From: Chitinophagaceae bacterium
Lineage (GTDB): Bacteria > Bacteroidota > Bacteroidia > Chitinophagales > Chitinophagaceae
Assembly: GCA_016713085.1 (NCBI GenBank)
Contig: JADJPV010000002.1
Location: 682,001-746,000, forward strand
Reading direction: 5' to 3'
DNA: 64,000 nucleotides
Below, piece by piece: positions 43,672 through 52,684 of this stretch (positions are counted from its first letter, which is position 1; each line of letters starts with the position of its first letter). Both the position numbers and the translations under genes were made by a program. Below the pieces are notes generated by a model. That model was not told the origin of the DNA and did not search any database. It worked only from the letters and a program-made list of their open reading frames with translations.

Positions 43672-44168
43672 ATGGCTACTTACTCGTTGAAAACTGTACA
43701 GAAAATTCCTGTTGATCTGGATACTGCATGGGCCTTCTTTTCCAATCCTGCCAACCTGCAGGCAATTACTCCTGGTAATCTTGGATTTAAAATTTTATCA
43801 AAACATCATGGCGACATCATGTATCCGGGGCAGATCATTGAATATAAGGTAAGTCCTGTATTGGGTATTCCTGTTTACTGGATGACGGAGATAACACATG
43901 TAAAGGACAAGGAATATTTTATAGATGAACAACGCTTCGGGCCTTATGCACTCTGGCATCATCAGCATCATTTCAAAGCAATTGAAGGAGGAGTGGAGAT
44001 GACGGATATTGTTCATTACCGCAATCCATTGTGGTTATTGGGAGACTTGGCTAATACTTTTTCATCCGCAATCAACTGAAACAGATTTTTGAATTCCGGT
44101 TCAAGAAAGTAAATGAACTGTTTGGAAACTGGCCTGAGCCTGAGTTGAATTTTGTTCATTTTCAATAA
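43672..44168 (+). CDS. SRPBCC (START/Bet v1-like) protein (one-base frameshift)
   Basis: Ligand-binding or cyclase-like SRPBCC fold protein. It starts YSLKTVQKIPVDLDTAWAFFSNPANLQAITP, the classical opening, with MTDIVHYRNPLWLLGDLANT further on. A T5 run at 44058-44062 breaks the frame. With six T the protein continues FFIRNQLKQIFEFRFKKVNE and LFGNWPEPELNFVHFQ to a stop at 44168, giving about 165 residues, normal for this family. The ligand is unknown. It is in tandem with the 96-residue protein. Confidence 0.85.
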
Positions 44169-44191
44169 GCATTTCTGTAATTCATTTCTTT

Positions 44192-44199
44192 TACTTTTG
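44192..44199 (+). promoter_or_regulatory. Bacteroidota-type -7 element (TACTTTTG)
   Basis: Exact TAnnTTTG match, four bases before the sirtuin ATG, implying an almost leaderless transcript. Confidence 0.5.
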
Positions 44200-44203
44200 A
44201 GTG

Positions 44204-44911
44204 ATGAGCAAAAAGAAACTGGTGGTTTTATCAGGAGCAGGTATCAGTACTGAGAGTGGACTAAAAACATTTCGGGACAGCGATGGCCTGTGGGAAGGAT
44301 ATAATATTGAAGATGTTGCAACACCAAGAGCATGGAAGAAAGATCCACAGCTTGTTCTTGATTTTTATAATTATCGCCGCAAAAATGTGCTGGACGCAAA
44401 GCCTAATGCAGCTCACTATGGGTTGGCAGAATTAGAAAAAGATTTTGATGTAACCATCATTACGCAAAACATCGATGATTTGCATGAACGTGCCGGTTCA
44501 ACCAATGTAATGCATTTACATGGAGAGATACTCAAGATGAGAAGTGAACGGAGGCTGGATTTGATTTATGAAATAACAGGCGATATTTTATTGGGTGATA
44601 AAGCAGAAGATGGTGCCCAGCTTCGTCCGTATATTGTTTGGTTTGAAGAAGCAGTACCAATGATTGAAGAAGCTGTTCCTGTTGTTCAGGAGGCTGATCT
44701 GTTTGTTGTGGTGGGAACTTCACTGGTTGTTTACCCTGCTGCAGGATTATTAACTGTAGCTGACGATTCTATTCCCAAATTTATTGTTGATAAAAAGATT
44801 CCTTATACTTCTTCTGTACACAATTTAACAGCAATTGAAAAGCCGGCAACTGAAGGAGTGAAGGAATTAATATCAATCTTAACTGATAAAAATATATTCC
44901 TGTGGAAATGA
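44204..44911 (+). CDS. Sirtuin-family NAD-dependent deacylase without zinc cysteines
   Basis: SIR2-family protein (235 residues from ATG 44204). The NAD-binding motifs are VLSGAGISTESGLKTFR and TQNIDDLHERAGSTNV. The catalytic histidine is His106 in MHLHGE. PYIVWFEEAVP and VVGTSLVVYPAAGL complete the Rossmann fold. Normal sirtuins hold a structural zinc with four cysteines between the catalytic His and the PYIVWF motif; here that segment (ILKMRSERRLDLIYEITGD) is short and the whole protein has no cysteine. It probably removes acyl groups from lysines. It overlaps the next gene by ATGA. Confidence 0.9.
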   Translation: MSKKKLVVLSGAGISTESGLKTFRDSDGLWEGYNIEDVATPRAWKKDPQLVLDFYNYRRKNVLDAKPNAAHYGLAELEKDFDVTIITQNIDDLHERAGSTNVMHLHGEILKMRSERRLDLIYEITGDILLGDKAEDGAQLRPYIVWFEEAVPMIEEAVPVVQEADLFVVVGTSLVVYPAAGLLTVADDSIPKFIVDKKIPYTSSVHNLTAIEKPATEGVKELISILTDKNIFLWK

Positions 44912-45378
44912 CAACTGCCAGCGGTGGATTAATACAACTGCTTTTTCTTTTCTTATTACTTGTTCCTGCTGTTTTATATCTTATAACATTGCAAAGAACA
45001 TTACAAGTGATCAGCAGTGAAAACAGGCGAATCCCTCCCGGTCAGGTGTGGTTATTGCTGATTCCATTGTTTAACCTTGTGTGGCAGTTTGTTGTTGTAA
45101 ATAAATTAGCACATTCAATAAGGCTTGAATGCATGCGGTTGAATATTCCAACGAAACAGGAAAAGCCAACATTTGATCTTGGAAATATTCAGAGTATACT
45201 TTTGATTATAGGTTTTATGCCGGTCATTGGCATATTATTTACTTTTTGTGGATTCATCTGCTGGATAATTTATTGGGTGCAGGTAGCAGGATGGCGGAAG
45301 AAAATCATTGCCAACCAGGGAAACGATTTGCTGGATGCTGAAAGAGAATTATTAAATCAGCAGGTAAATAAATTATAA
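44908..45378 (+). CDS. Multi-pass membrane protein, function unknown
   Basis: From ATG 44908, overlapping the sirtuin stop (ATGA), so probably translationally coupled. 156 residues with helices at about 5-27, 45-70, and a pair at about 95-130 (IQSILLIIGFMPVIGILFTFCGFICWIIYWVQVAGW). The motif VWLLLIPLFNLVWQFVVVNKLAHSI recalls DUF4328-like proteins of Bacteroidota. The C-terminal tail is acidic. Function unknown. Confidence 0.7.
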   Translation: MTTASGGLIQLLFLFLLLVPAVLYLITLQRTLQVISSENRRIPPGQVWLLLIPLFNLVWQFVVVNKLAHSIRLECMRLNIPTKQEKPTFDLGNIQSILLIIGFMPVIGILFTFCGFICWIIYWVQVAGWRKKIIANQGNDLLDAERELLNQQVNKL

Positions 45379-46716
45379 TCAGGAGTGTTTTTCTTTAAAC
45401 TCAACTCCAAACTTTTTTAACTCTTCCAGCACCGGCTCATAAATTTCTTTTTTTGTCGGGATATGTAATCCTTTCAGTTTTATTTTTTCTTCTAGGATGA
45501 GTTTAGCAGCAATCCCCAATGGCAGGCCAACTGTTTTTGCCATGGCAGTTCGTAAACTGTCTTCACCTTTTACAACTAAAGAAGAATTAATTACTGCTTG
45601 ATCACCATTGCCTGCAGTATATTCAATTTCATGCAGCATCACAATCATGTCCTTATCTGTTGGCTGCAATGCCAGTTTATGTTCAACAATATATTGTAAA
45701 ATATCAGCGCTTGATTTTACATGTGCAGGTAATGCATTATTACTTTCTGTTTCAAGAAAAGCAAACTGTTCTAAAATAAGTTCATGCACAGCTTCCGCAA
45801 CATAGAGTTCAAGATACATCCGCAGGCTGAGGTCTCTGCCTTCTACATTTCTGAGTTTACCGGCAAACCATTCATGAAAAGTTTTGTACTGAGCAATTTC
45901 AGCAGCATCGTTTTCATTGGTTAAACCCAAATCAACCACCACATCCCATCCTTTACAAAAATCAGCATAGCGTAATGTTGTGCGGATAAAGGTTTCAGCT
46001 TCCTGCAATTGATACAGTGGTATATAACTCAGCGAATCACGGTTGGGATACCAGGCTAAGGTTGGCAATTCATCAACCTGCAACTGCTTACAATCTTCAA
46101 ACACATGTGTATATTCTTTGCGAATGATTTCATTCTTCTCTTTGTATGCAGCACCAGCCTGTCCGGCCATTACAATATTTCTTGGGTTCCAGCTGATTTT
46201 ATAATGCCAGGGATTGTCATCACTTTCAGGAGCAACCAATCCTCCACAATGCGATTTAAAAGAAGTGATCTTTCCACCTTTTGAACGGATACCATCAAAC
46301 AATTGCATGGCACTCATATGATCAATGCCCGGGTCAAGTCCCATTTCACAAAGAAATAATAACTCTTTACTGTTGATTTCTGCTTCTAAATTTTTAATGG
46401 CTTCATCAACGTAAGAAGCGTTCAGTAAATTTCTTCCAATGGCCACACAGTCTTTCACCACATGAATGTGCAGAAAAGGAGGCAGGAGAGAAATAACAAT
46501 GTCAGCCGTTTCAATCAGCATTCTCCGTTCATCAACATCTGTAACATTTACCTCAACTGCTTCAGCATGTGAATGATTTCCCAGTTTTGCCTGTGCCTGC
46601 TGCAGGTTACTGTCGGCCACAATCAGCTTCCAGTTTTTTTCTGCACAGGTATTTTTAAGGTAGTCAATTAATACAGTTGCTGATTTTCCGGCACCAAATA
46701 CAAGAATCGTTTTCAA
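45379..46716 (-). CDS. Saccharopine dehydrogenase (glutamate-forming, Lys9-like)
   Basis: A 445-residue enzyme. The N-terminal Rossmann loop ILVFGAGKSATVLIDYL binds NAD(P). The substrate domain has LFLCEMGLDPGIDHMSAMQLFDGIRSKGGKITSFKSHCGGLVAPESDDNPWHYKISWNPRNIV, characteristic of saccharopine reductase. It most likely cleaves saccharopine to aminoadipate semialdehyde and glutamate. With the Lys1-like enzyme at 41456-42658 it completes the saccharopine route of lysine breakdown. It starts at TTG 46716, with an in-frame stop just upstream and no ATG, so a rare start or a base error is likely. Confidence 0.9.
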   Translation of the reverse strand: MKTILVFGAGKSATVLIDYLKNTCAEKNWKLIVADSNLQQAQAKLGNHSHAEAVEVNVTDVDERRMLIETADIVISLLPPFLHIHVVKDCVAIGRNLLNASYVDEAIKNLEAEINSKELLFLCEMGLDPGIDHMSAMQLFDGIRSKGGKITSFKSHCGGLVAPESDDNPWHYKISWNPRNIVMAGQAGAAYKEKNEIIRKEYTHVFEDCKQLQVDELPTLAWYPNRDSLSYIPLYQLQEAETFIRTTLRYADFCKGWDVVVDLGLTNENDAAEIAQYKTFHEWFAGKLRNVEGRDLSLRMYLELYVAEAVHELILEQFAFLETESNNALPAHVKSSADILQYIVEHKLALQPTDKDMIVMLHEIEYTAGNGDQAVINSSLVVKGEDSLRTAMAKTVGLPLGIAAKLILEEKIKLKGLHIPTKKEIYEPVLEELKKFGVEFKEKHS

Positions 46717-46818
46717 GAGAATAATTTATGGCAAGATAGAAGAAATCGTCAATTTAAACTGATTTGGGTGTTTGGCGTTCTATCGATAAATTTGCTGCTC
46801 TTAAAACAAAGTTATTCA

Positions 46819-47802
46819 ATGAGAACAATAGCCATGCGTGAAGCCCTGCGTGAAGCGATGCAGGAAGAAATGCGCAGAGACGAGAAGGTTTTTTTAATGG
46901 GAGAAGAAGTAGCAGAATACAATGGTGCCTACAAAGTAAGCCAGGGTATGCTGGATGAGTTTGGAGCAAAACGTGTAATTGATACGCCCATTGCTGAACT
47001 TGGCTTTACAGCTGTTGCTGTAGGTGCAGCACAAAATGGTCTACGACCCATTGTTGAATTCATGACCTGGAACTTTGCCGTACTGGCTATGGATCAAATC
47101 CTGAATACAGCATCAAAAATGCTGGCAATGAGTGGCGGACAGGTTGGTTGCCCGATTGTTTTCCGTGGAGCCAATGGTTCTGCAGGACAGTTAGGTGCAC
47201 AGCATTCAACTGCTTTTGAAAGTTATTATGCTAATATTCCCGGACTGAAAGTAATTTCTCCCTCCAATCCTTACGATTCCAAAGGTTTGCTGAAAGCGGC
47301 TATCCGTGATAATGATCCTGTTGTATTTATGGAAAGTGAAGTGATGTATGGCGATAAAGGTGAAGTTCCTGAAGGGGAATACATCATTGAAATCGGCAAA
47401 GCCGATATTAAACGTCCCGGTCGTGATGTAACAATTGTTTCTTTTAATAAAATGATGAAGGTTGCATTGGCTGCTGCTGAAGAACTTTCTAAAGAGGGAA
47501 TTGAAGCTGAAGTAATTGATTTGCGTACCATCCGTCCTTTGGACTGGTTCACCATTCTTGAAAGTGTGAAAAAGACCAATCGTTTGGTGATTGTTGAAGA
47601 ACAATGGCCTTTTGCTTCTATTTCATCAGAAATTGCTTACCGCATTCAAAAAGAAGGGTTTGATTACCTGGATGCGCCTATTTTACGCATTACCAGCAGC
47701 GATTCGCCAATGCACTATGCCCCAACACTGGTTGGTGCTTATCTGCCCGATGTGCCACGCACTGTGAAGCTGGTAAAGGATGTGATGTACATGAAAAAGT
47801 AA
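46819..47802 (+). CDS. pdhB: Pyruvate dehydrogenase E1 component beta subunit
   Basis: E1-beta subunit (327 residues from ATG 46819) of pyruvate or a related 2-oxo acid dehydrogenase. With the alpha subunit and thiamine diphosphate it decarboxylates pyruvate for acetyl-CoA. It shows MRTIAMREALREAMQEEM, VFLMGEEVAEYNGAYKVSQGM, RVIDTPIAELGF, FRGANGSAGQLGAQHSTAFES and VIDLRTIRPLDW. The open frame starts 17 codons upstream at a GTG without homology. No alpha subunit lies next to it, so the complex genes are separated here, as is common in this phylum. A terminator follows. Confidence 0.95.
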   Translation: MRTIAMREALREAMQEEMRRDEKVFLMGEEVAEYNGAYKVSQGMLDEFGAKRVIDTPIAELGFTAVAVGAAQNGLRPIVEFMTWNFAVLAMDQILNTASKMLAMSGGQVGCPIVFRGANGSAGQLGAQHSTAFESYYANIPGLKVISPSNPYDSKGLLKAAIRDNDPVVFMESEVMYGDKGEVPEGEYIIEIGKADIKRPGRDVTIVSFNKMMKVALAAAEELSKEGIEAEVIDLRTIRPLDWFTILESVKKTNRLVIVEEQWPFASISSEIAYRIQKEGFDYLDAPILRITSSDSPMHYAPTLVGAYLPDVPRTVKLVKDVMYMKK

Positions 47803-47822
47803 AAATCAGAGCCTGAATAAAG

Positions 47823-47858
47823 ATAAAGCCGGTCAATTTTTGACCGGCTTTATTTATT
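47823..47858 (+). terminator. Intrinsic terminator after pdhB
   Basis: ATAAAGCCGGTCAA pairs with TTGACCGGCTTTAT over a TTT loop. The remaining sequence to 48046 shows no further feature. Confidence 0.88.
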
Positions 47859-48046
47859 TGGACAAATAAATGCCCTTATAATTTTTTTTTAAAAGATTTA
47901 AGGCATATTTGCTACGGTTTTTCATAGGATATTGGATTTTAAACGAAGCTGGATTTCTATCCGGCTTTTTTTATACAATAATCTTTAGCTGTGCCATACC
48001 AGCACAGTAATAATACCAGAGCAAACTCCTGAATCTGTTTAAGAGA

Positions 48047-48193
48047 TTAATCTAAACCTCCAACAAATAAACGGAGCGTACTTAAAATAAGCCATACAAG
48101 ACCATACGTGAGAAACACCAGTGAAAGGCCTAAAGCTGAGATCTTAACGGTTAACTTCCATACCGGCTGTGTAGTGATTGAACTTAACTTCAT
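48047..48193 (-). CDS. Possible 48-residue membrane microprotein
   Basis: Starts MKLSSITTQPVWKLTVKISA, followed by one or two hydrophobic stretches (LGLSLVFLTYGLVWLILSTLRLFVGG). The frame is clean from ATG to TAA. It lies alone in a 490-base gap between convergent genes. No family was recognised; intact membrane topology is the only support. Confidence 0.45.
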   Translation of the reverse strand: MKLSSITTQPVWKLTVKISALGLSLVFLTYGLVWLILSTLRLFVGGLD

Positions 48194-48290
48194 AAGAATT
48201 GGTTTTAATATGTATCAAAGATAGACGGACTCCAATTCCTGTGCAATAGGAGAAAACCTGTATTTTAAACTGGAATTTACTGAAAGCAGA

Positions 48291-49039
48291 TTATCTCCAG
48301 CTACGTAGTTGATTAGCGTAGAAAGTCCATTCAGGGGTAGAAATTGTGCTGCTTTCAGGCGCTTTGTACCATGGACTTAGGGCTTTGTCGCTTAAATTTT
48401 GCAAAATGTGGATGTCCTGGGCAGGCATATAGCTTTGAGCTAGCAGAAAGATCAGCCCACCCGTTTTCCTGTTTCGGGCTATATCAACAACCAATACGGC
48501 ATGACCGGGAGAGCCTCCCTTAATCAATACATCGCCTGCAGTTAACTGATTCCATGATTTTGCAGTGAGTTCCTTTTCTAATGACAGTGTTCCGCACATT
48601 CCAAATACTGTTTCAAGGTAGGATTGCCAGCCCCTGTTCCTGTATTGATCCCAGCAATATTTCCTCCCTGCATTATCACTGAAACAAACCGGCTTCTCCA
48701 TCTTTTCAGATATTCAGCACGCAACCGCATTACCGCATCCGCACATTGCTGCAAATCCCTGCTGCCAACACTTACATTTAAAACAGCATACTGTGCCCGC
48801 TGATTATACTTTGGGCTGCCATTATACAGGTACACTGTTTTGTCCTGCTTTAATGGTTGGTTACGGAGAAAGTTGCCGAAACTTCCTGTTGACAGTTCAA
48901 CACGATCATAACCGGCAGGCAATGCAATTTGCTGAATTGAATGCGGAACAGTACTGTTGATTTTTAATGACGCTGCATTTAAATGATTTCCGTTTGTGTA
49001 ACTTAAAAGGAATGAAAAGAAAAAGAATGACCAAATCAT
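48291..49039 (-). CDS. DUF4846 family secreted protein (one-base frameshift)
   Basis: Starts MIWSFFFFSFLLSYTNGN, a signal peptide (a start at 49090 is also possible). The family pattern is clear: STGSFGNFLRNQPLKQDKTVYLYNGSPKYNQRAQYAVLNVSVGSRDLQQCADAVMRLRAEYL. A T4 run on the plus strand (48703-48706) then breaks the frame. One more T restores EYLKKMEKPVCFSDNAG and the rest: FGMCGTLSLEKEL, GDVLIKGGSPGHAVLVVD, FLLAQSYMPAQDIHIL, ALSPWY. Full length is about 250 residues. DUF4846 proteins resemble NlpC-like or peptidase folds; the function is not established. Confidence 0.88.
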
Positions 49040-49111
49040 TGTTGCATGGTTTTTGGTTAGCTTTGAAGCAATCGAAACAATTTTCCACACCAGAATTTGT
49101 TAAACCATATT

Positions 49112-50275
49112 ATGAGCAGCATTTTAATTATTGATGACGAAAAGGCGATCCGTAAAACACTCGGCGAAATTTTATCTTACGAAGGTTACCAGATTGATGA
49201 TGCAGAAAACGGGGAAGAAGGATTAAAGAGAATTAAAGAGAAAAATTATGATGTGGTATTATGCGATATCAAAATGCCCAAGGTTGATGGTTTAGAGTTT
49301 CTTGAAAAAGCAAGGGAGAGCAATCCTGATCTGCCCATCATTATGATCTCGGGACATGGTACAATTGAAACGGCTGTTGAGGCAGTTAAGAAAGGTGCTT
49401 TTGATTATGTTGCCAAACCACCAGATCTCAACCGTTTACTCATCACCATCCGTAATGCCATGGATAAGCAATCTCTGGTAACGGAAACAAAAGTGCTGAA
49501 AAGGAAAGTAAGCAAGGTGCAGGAAATGATTGGTGACAGCATTGCGCTGAAAAAAATAAAAGACACCATTGATAAAGTTGCGCCTACAGATGCAAGGGTC
49601 TTGATCACCGGCGAAAATGGTTCAGGAAAAGAACTGGTTGCAAGATGGATGCATGAAAAGAGCAACCGTTCTAACGGACCGATTGTTGAAGTAAACTGTG
49701 CGGCCATCCCGGGCGAGTTGATCGAAAGCGAATTGTTCGGTCACGAAAAAGGATCTTTTACTTCAGCCATTAAACAACGCATCGGCAAATTTGAACAGGC
49801 AAACGGAGGCACTTTATTTCTTGATGAAATTGGTGATATGAGTTTAAATGCACAGGCTAAAGTATTGCGTGCATTACAGGAAAGCAAGATTACGAGAGTA
49901 GGTGGTGAAAAAGATATTACGGTTGATGTACGTGTTATCGCCGCTACCAATAAAGATTTACTGAAAGAAGTGGAAGCAAAGAATTTCAGACTCGATCTGT
50001 ATCACCGGTTGAGTGTAATCATTATTCATGTTCCTTCTTTAAACGAACGCAGGGAAGATATTCCATTACTTACTGATCATTTTTTACAGCAGGTGGCTGA
50101 TGACTACGGTCAGGCAAAAAAAGCAATTGATAAAAATGCAATAGAAGCTTTGCAGAAACATAACTGGAGCGGCAATATCCGTGAGTTTAGAAATGTAATT
50201 GAACGGCTAGTGATCTTATCAGGCAAAACAATTACTGAAGAAGACGTGTTTAATTTTGTGATTCCGAGAGCATGA
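49112..50275 (+). CDS. NtrC-like response regulator lacking a C-terminal HTH
   Basis: A 387-residue protein from ATG 49112 (the frame opens five codons earlier at a TTG). Receiver domain residues 1-120: IIDDEKAIRKTLGEIL, phosphoacceptor Asp52 in LCDIKMPKVDG, ISGHGTIETA. The AAA+ domain (about 140-370) has Walker A ITGENGSGKE, FLDEIGDMSLNAQAKVLRAL, and sensor WSGNIREFRNVIERL. The sigma-54 contact loop, normally GAFTGA, reads GSFTSA here. The protein stops at FNFVIPRA with no Fis-type DNA-binding domain. It probably does not bind DNA by itself. It overlaps the alpha/beta hydrolase gene by ATGA. Confidence 0.9.
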   Translation: MSSILIIDDEKAIRKTLGEILSYEGYQIDDAENGEEGLKRIKEKNYDVVLCDIKMPKVDGLEFLEKARESNPDLPIIMISGHGTIETAVEAVKKGAFDYVAKPPDLNRLLITIRNAMDKQSLVTETKVLKRKVSKVQEMIGDSIALKKIKDTIDKVAPTDARVLITGENGSGKELVARWMHEKSNRSNGPIVEVNCAAIPGELIESELFGHEKGSFTSAIKQRIGKFEQANGGTLFLDEIGDMSLNAQAKVLRALQESKITRVGGEKDITVDVRVIAATNKDLLKEVEAKNFRLDLYHRLSVIIIHVPSLNERREDIPLLTDHFLQQVADDYGQAKKAIDKNAIEALQKHNWSGNIREFRNVIERLVILSGKTITEEDVFNFVIPRA

Positions 50276-50925
50276 GCCGGAGAGTTTACTGCATCAGCGG
50301 ATTAGGAGCAAGCGAACAGGTGTTTTCAAAACTCAATTTACCCTGTACAGAACTGATTGTATTAAAATGGCTGATTCCAAATCTGCATGAATCCTTTGCT
50401 GATTATTCCCGCAGGATGTTTGAGCAGGTAACAGAAGAAAACCCTGTACTGATGGGCGTATCCTTTGGCGGTATGACCTGTATTGAAATGGCCAATCAAT
50501 TTCCTGTACAAAAGCTGATTCTTATTTCCAACCATCAAAACAAAAAAGATCTGCCTCTCTGGATGAATGGAACAGGTAAATTGAATCTGCACCGATTAAT
50601 CAGGCCACGGCCACATCCAATTCTATATCCTGTTGAAAATTTTTTTCTTGGTGCAGAAAGCAAGGAAGATAAACAAATCGCCAATACATTCAGAAAAGAG
50701 GTGAACCCGGAATACCTGCAATGGGCCATCCACCAAATTGTGAGCTGGAAGAATGTAACAATTCCGCAAAACTATATACATATACATGGAACTGGGGACC
50801 GGCTTTTCCCGATCAGGAATGTAAAAGCTGATTATGTGATCCGGAAAGGCGGGCATTTCATGGTGTATAATAAAGCCGTTGAAATCAGCGCCATCATTAA
50901 CCGGGAACTGGAGTTGATTCAGTAA
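50272..50925 (+). CDS. Alpha/beta hydrolase
   Basis: A 217-residue alpha/beta hydrolase fold protein: ISGLGASEQVFSKL (oxyanion region), nucleophile Ser in GVSFGGMTCIEMA, acid in HIHGTGDRLFP, His in IRKGGHFMVYNKA. Soluble, no signal peptide. It could be an esterase or lactonase; the substrate is unknown. It is coupled to the NtrC-like regulator upstream through ATGA, so both are made together. Confidence 0.85.
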   Translation: MSRRVYCISGLGASEQVFSKLNLPCTELIVLKWLIPNLHESFADYSRRMFEQVTEENPVLMGVSFGGMTCIEMANQFPVQKLILISNHQNKKDLPLWMNGTGKLNLHRLIRPRPHPILYPVENFFLGAESKEDKQIANTFRKEVNPEYLQWAIHQIVSWKNVTIPQNYIHIHGTGDRLFPIRNVKADYVIRKGGHFMVYNKAVEISAIINRELELIQ

Positions 50926-50984
50926 TGCTGTTAAATGAAACAGAATATTTTCAACATCAATTCAGCGTACAAAACCGAAACCCT

Positions 50985-50992
50985 TACTTTTG
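50985..50992 (+). promoter_or_regulatory. Bacteroidota-type -7 element (TACTTTTG)
   Basis: Exact TAnnTTTG match, 21 bases before the lepB ATG. Confidence 0.45.
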
Positions 50993-51013
50993 TGACCATT
51001 AAAAAACTGAAGC

Positions 51014-52550
51014 ATGTCGCCTAACGAAATCCTGTGGATTTTTATCATTAATCTTATTCTCATTCTGTTACCGGCTATTGGTTTATCCGGAATGTTTAAA
51101 AAAGCGGGAGTAGCAGGCTGGAAAGCATTTGTGCCTTTTTACAATCTCTGGATCATGACAGAGCTGGCCGGTATGAAAAAGTACTGGTTCTTTCTTCAGT
51201 TTATTCCCATTGTAGGATGGTTTATTGGTATAGCCATTATAATTGAATTTGTAAAAGCATACGGCAAGTTTTCCTTTTGGGAACATGCACTTACAGTTCT
51301 TGCTTCCTTTATCTATTTTATCTACATCGGTTTTAATAAAACTGATAAATACCTGGGGGCTGAATCAATTGCAGCGCATAAAAAAATCAACAGTAAGAGA
51401 GTGGGTTGATGCAGCCATTTTTGCGATTGTTGCAGCAGGACTTATCCGCATGTTCCTGTTTGAAGCGTACGTTATTCCAACGCCATCTATGGAGCGTTCT
51501 TTAATGGTAAATGATTTCCTGTTTGTAAGTAAAACGGCTTATGGTTCAAGGGTGCCTAATACTCCGCTTGCCTTCCCATTGGTGCATCATACATTACCCA
51601 TCATCAAAACAAAATCTTATCTCGATATTATCAATTTGAAATACAGACGCTGGTTTGCAACTCCCGTTAAACGGAATGATGTAATGGTGTTTAACCTTCC
51701 TGTTGGTGATACAGTAATTAATGATGAGGAAAATTTCGGTTCTAAGATCACTTATTATGATGCCATCAGAATGTCGGGCGGCGACAGGCAAAAGGTTTGG
51801 GATAACTATGGTGATATCATCATAACAAGACCGGTTGATAAAAGGGAAAATTTTATCAAGCGTTGCGTTGGTATTGCAGGCGATACATTAGAAATTAAAA
51901 ATGGAGTTGTTTATATTAACGGAAAGGTGAATGATATTCCACCGGCATCAGAAACGAACTATGAACTAAGAACCAAAGGACAGCCGCTTGATTTTGCGAT
52001 GCTGGAAGAAGAATATGGAATCCGTGAATCAGCAGGGGAGATAAGAGGCTTTGGAAATAACATCTATGAGATCTTTTTAACCAAAGAACAGGTAGCTGTT
52101 TTCAGCAAGTTCCCATATGTTGAATCAATTAAACCTGTCCTTTCAACTTACGACAGCAAAGGAAGTGCAGGTGGGGAAGTATTCCCTTACGACACTACTT
52201 ATTGCAAATGGACGATTGATAATTTCGGGCCATTATACATTCCTAAAAAAGGAACTCCGATTCAACTCACTCCTGATATTTACAGCCGTTACGAAAGAGT
52301 GATCCGCACCTACGAAGGCAACGATTTTGAAATGAAAAACGGCAAGTTCTTCCTGAATGGAAAAGAAACAGACCGATACACTTTTAAAATGGATTATTTC
52401 TGGCTGATGGGTGATAACAGGCATAATTCACTCGATGCCCGTTACTGGGGTTTTGTTCCGGAAGACCATGTGGTAGGCAAAGCTTCCCTCATTTTCTTCA
52501 GCTGGGATAAGGGCCCGAGGTGGAAACGGATTTTCCGCTCAATTAAATAA
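51014..52550 (+). CDS. lepB: Signal peptidase I with N-terminal DUF5684-like domain (one-base frameshift)
   Basis: The inner-membrane protease that cuts signal peptides from exported proteins. The first 125 residues are a multi-helix DUF5684-like domain (MFKKAGVAGWKAFVPFYNLWIM, ending TDKYLGAESIAAHKK). An A7 run at 51380-51386 breaks the frame; with six A the reading goes on as STVREWVDAAIFAIVAAGLIRMFLFEAYVIPTPSMERSL, where the catalytic Ser is in PTPSMERSL. The catalytic Lys is in RENFIKRCVGIAGDTLEI, and MGDNRHNSLDARYWGFVPEDHVVGKA is the C-terminal signature. Full length is about 511 residues with a long insertion, as in related Bacteroidota. Confidence 0.93.
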
Positions 52551-52584
52551 TTACCGTATATTTGATACCGAGCTTTTATGATGG

Positions 52585-52612
52585 ATCCTCCGACATGTTC
52601 GGGGGATTTTTT
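52585..52612 (+). terminator. Intrinsic terminator after lepB
   Basis: ATCCTCCGA pairs with TCGGGGGAT (one wobble) over CATGT, followed by six T. Confidence 0.88.
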
Positions 52613-52684
52613 GTCCCATACCTAAAGGACATACAAGATCAGGAAAGTAACAAAATGGTATAATGCCAGTATAAAAATTGAACT

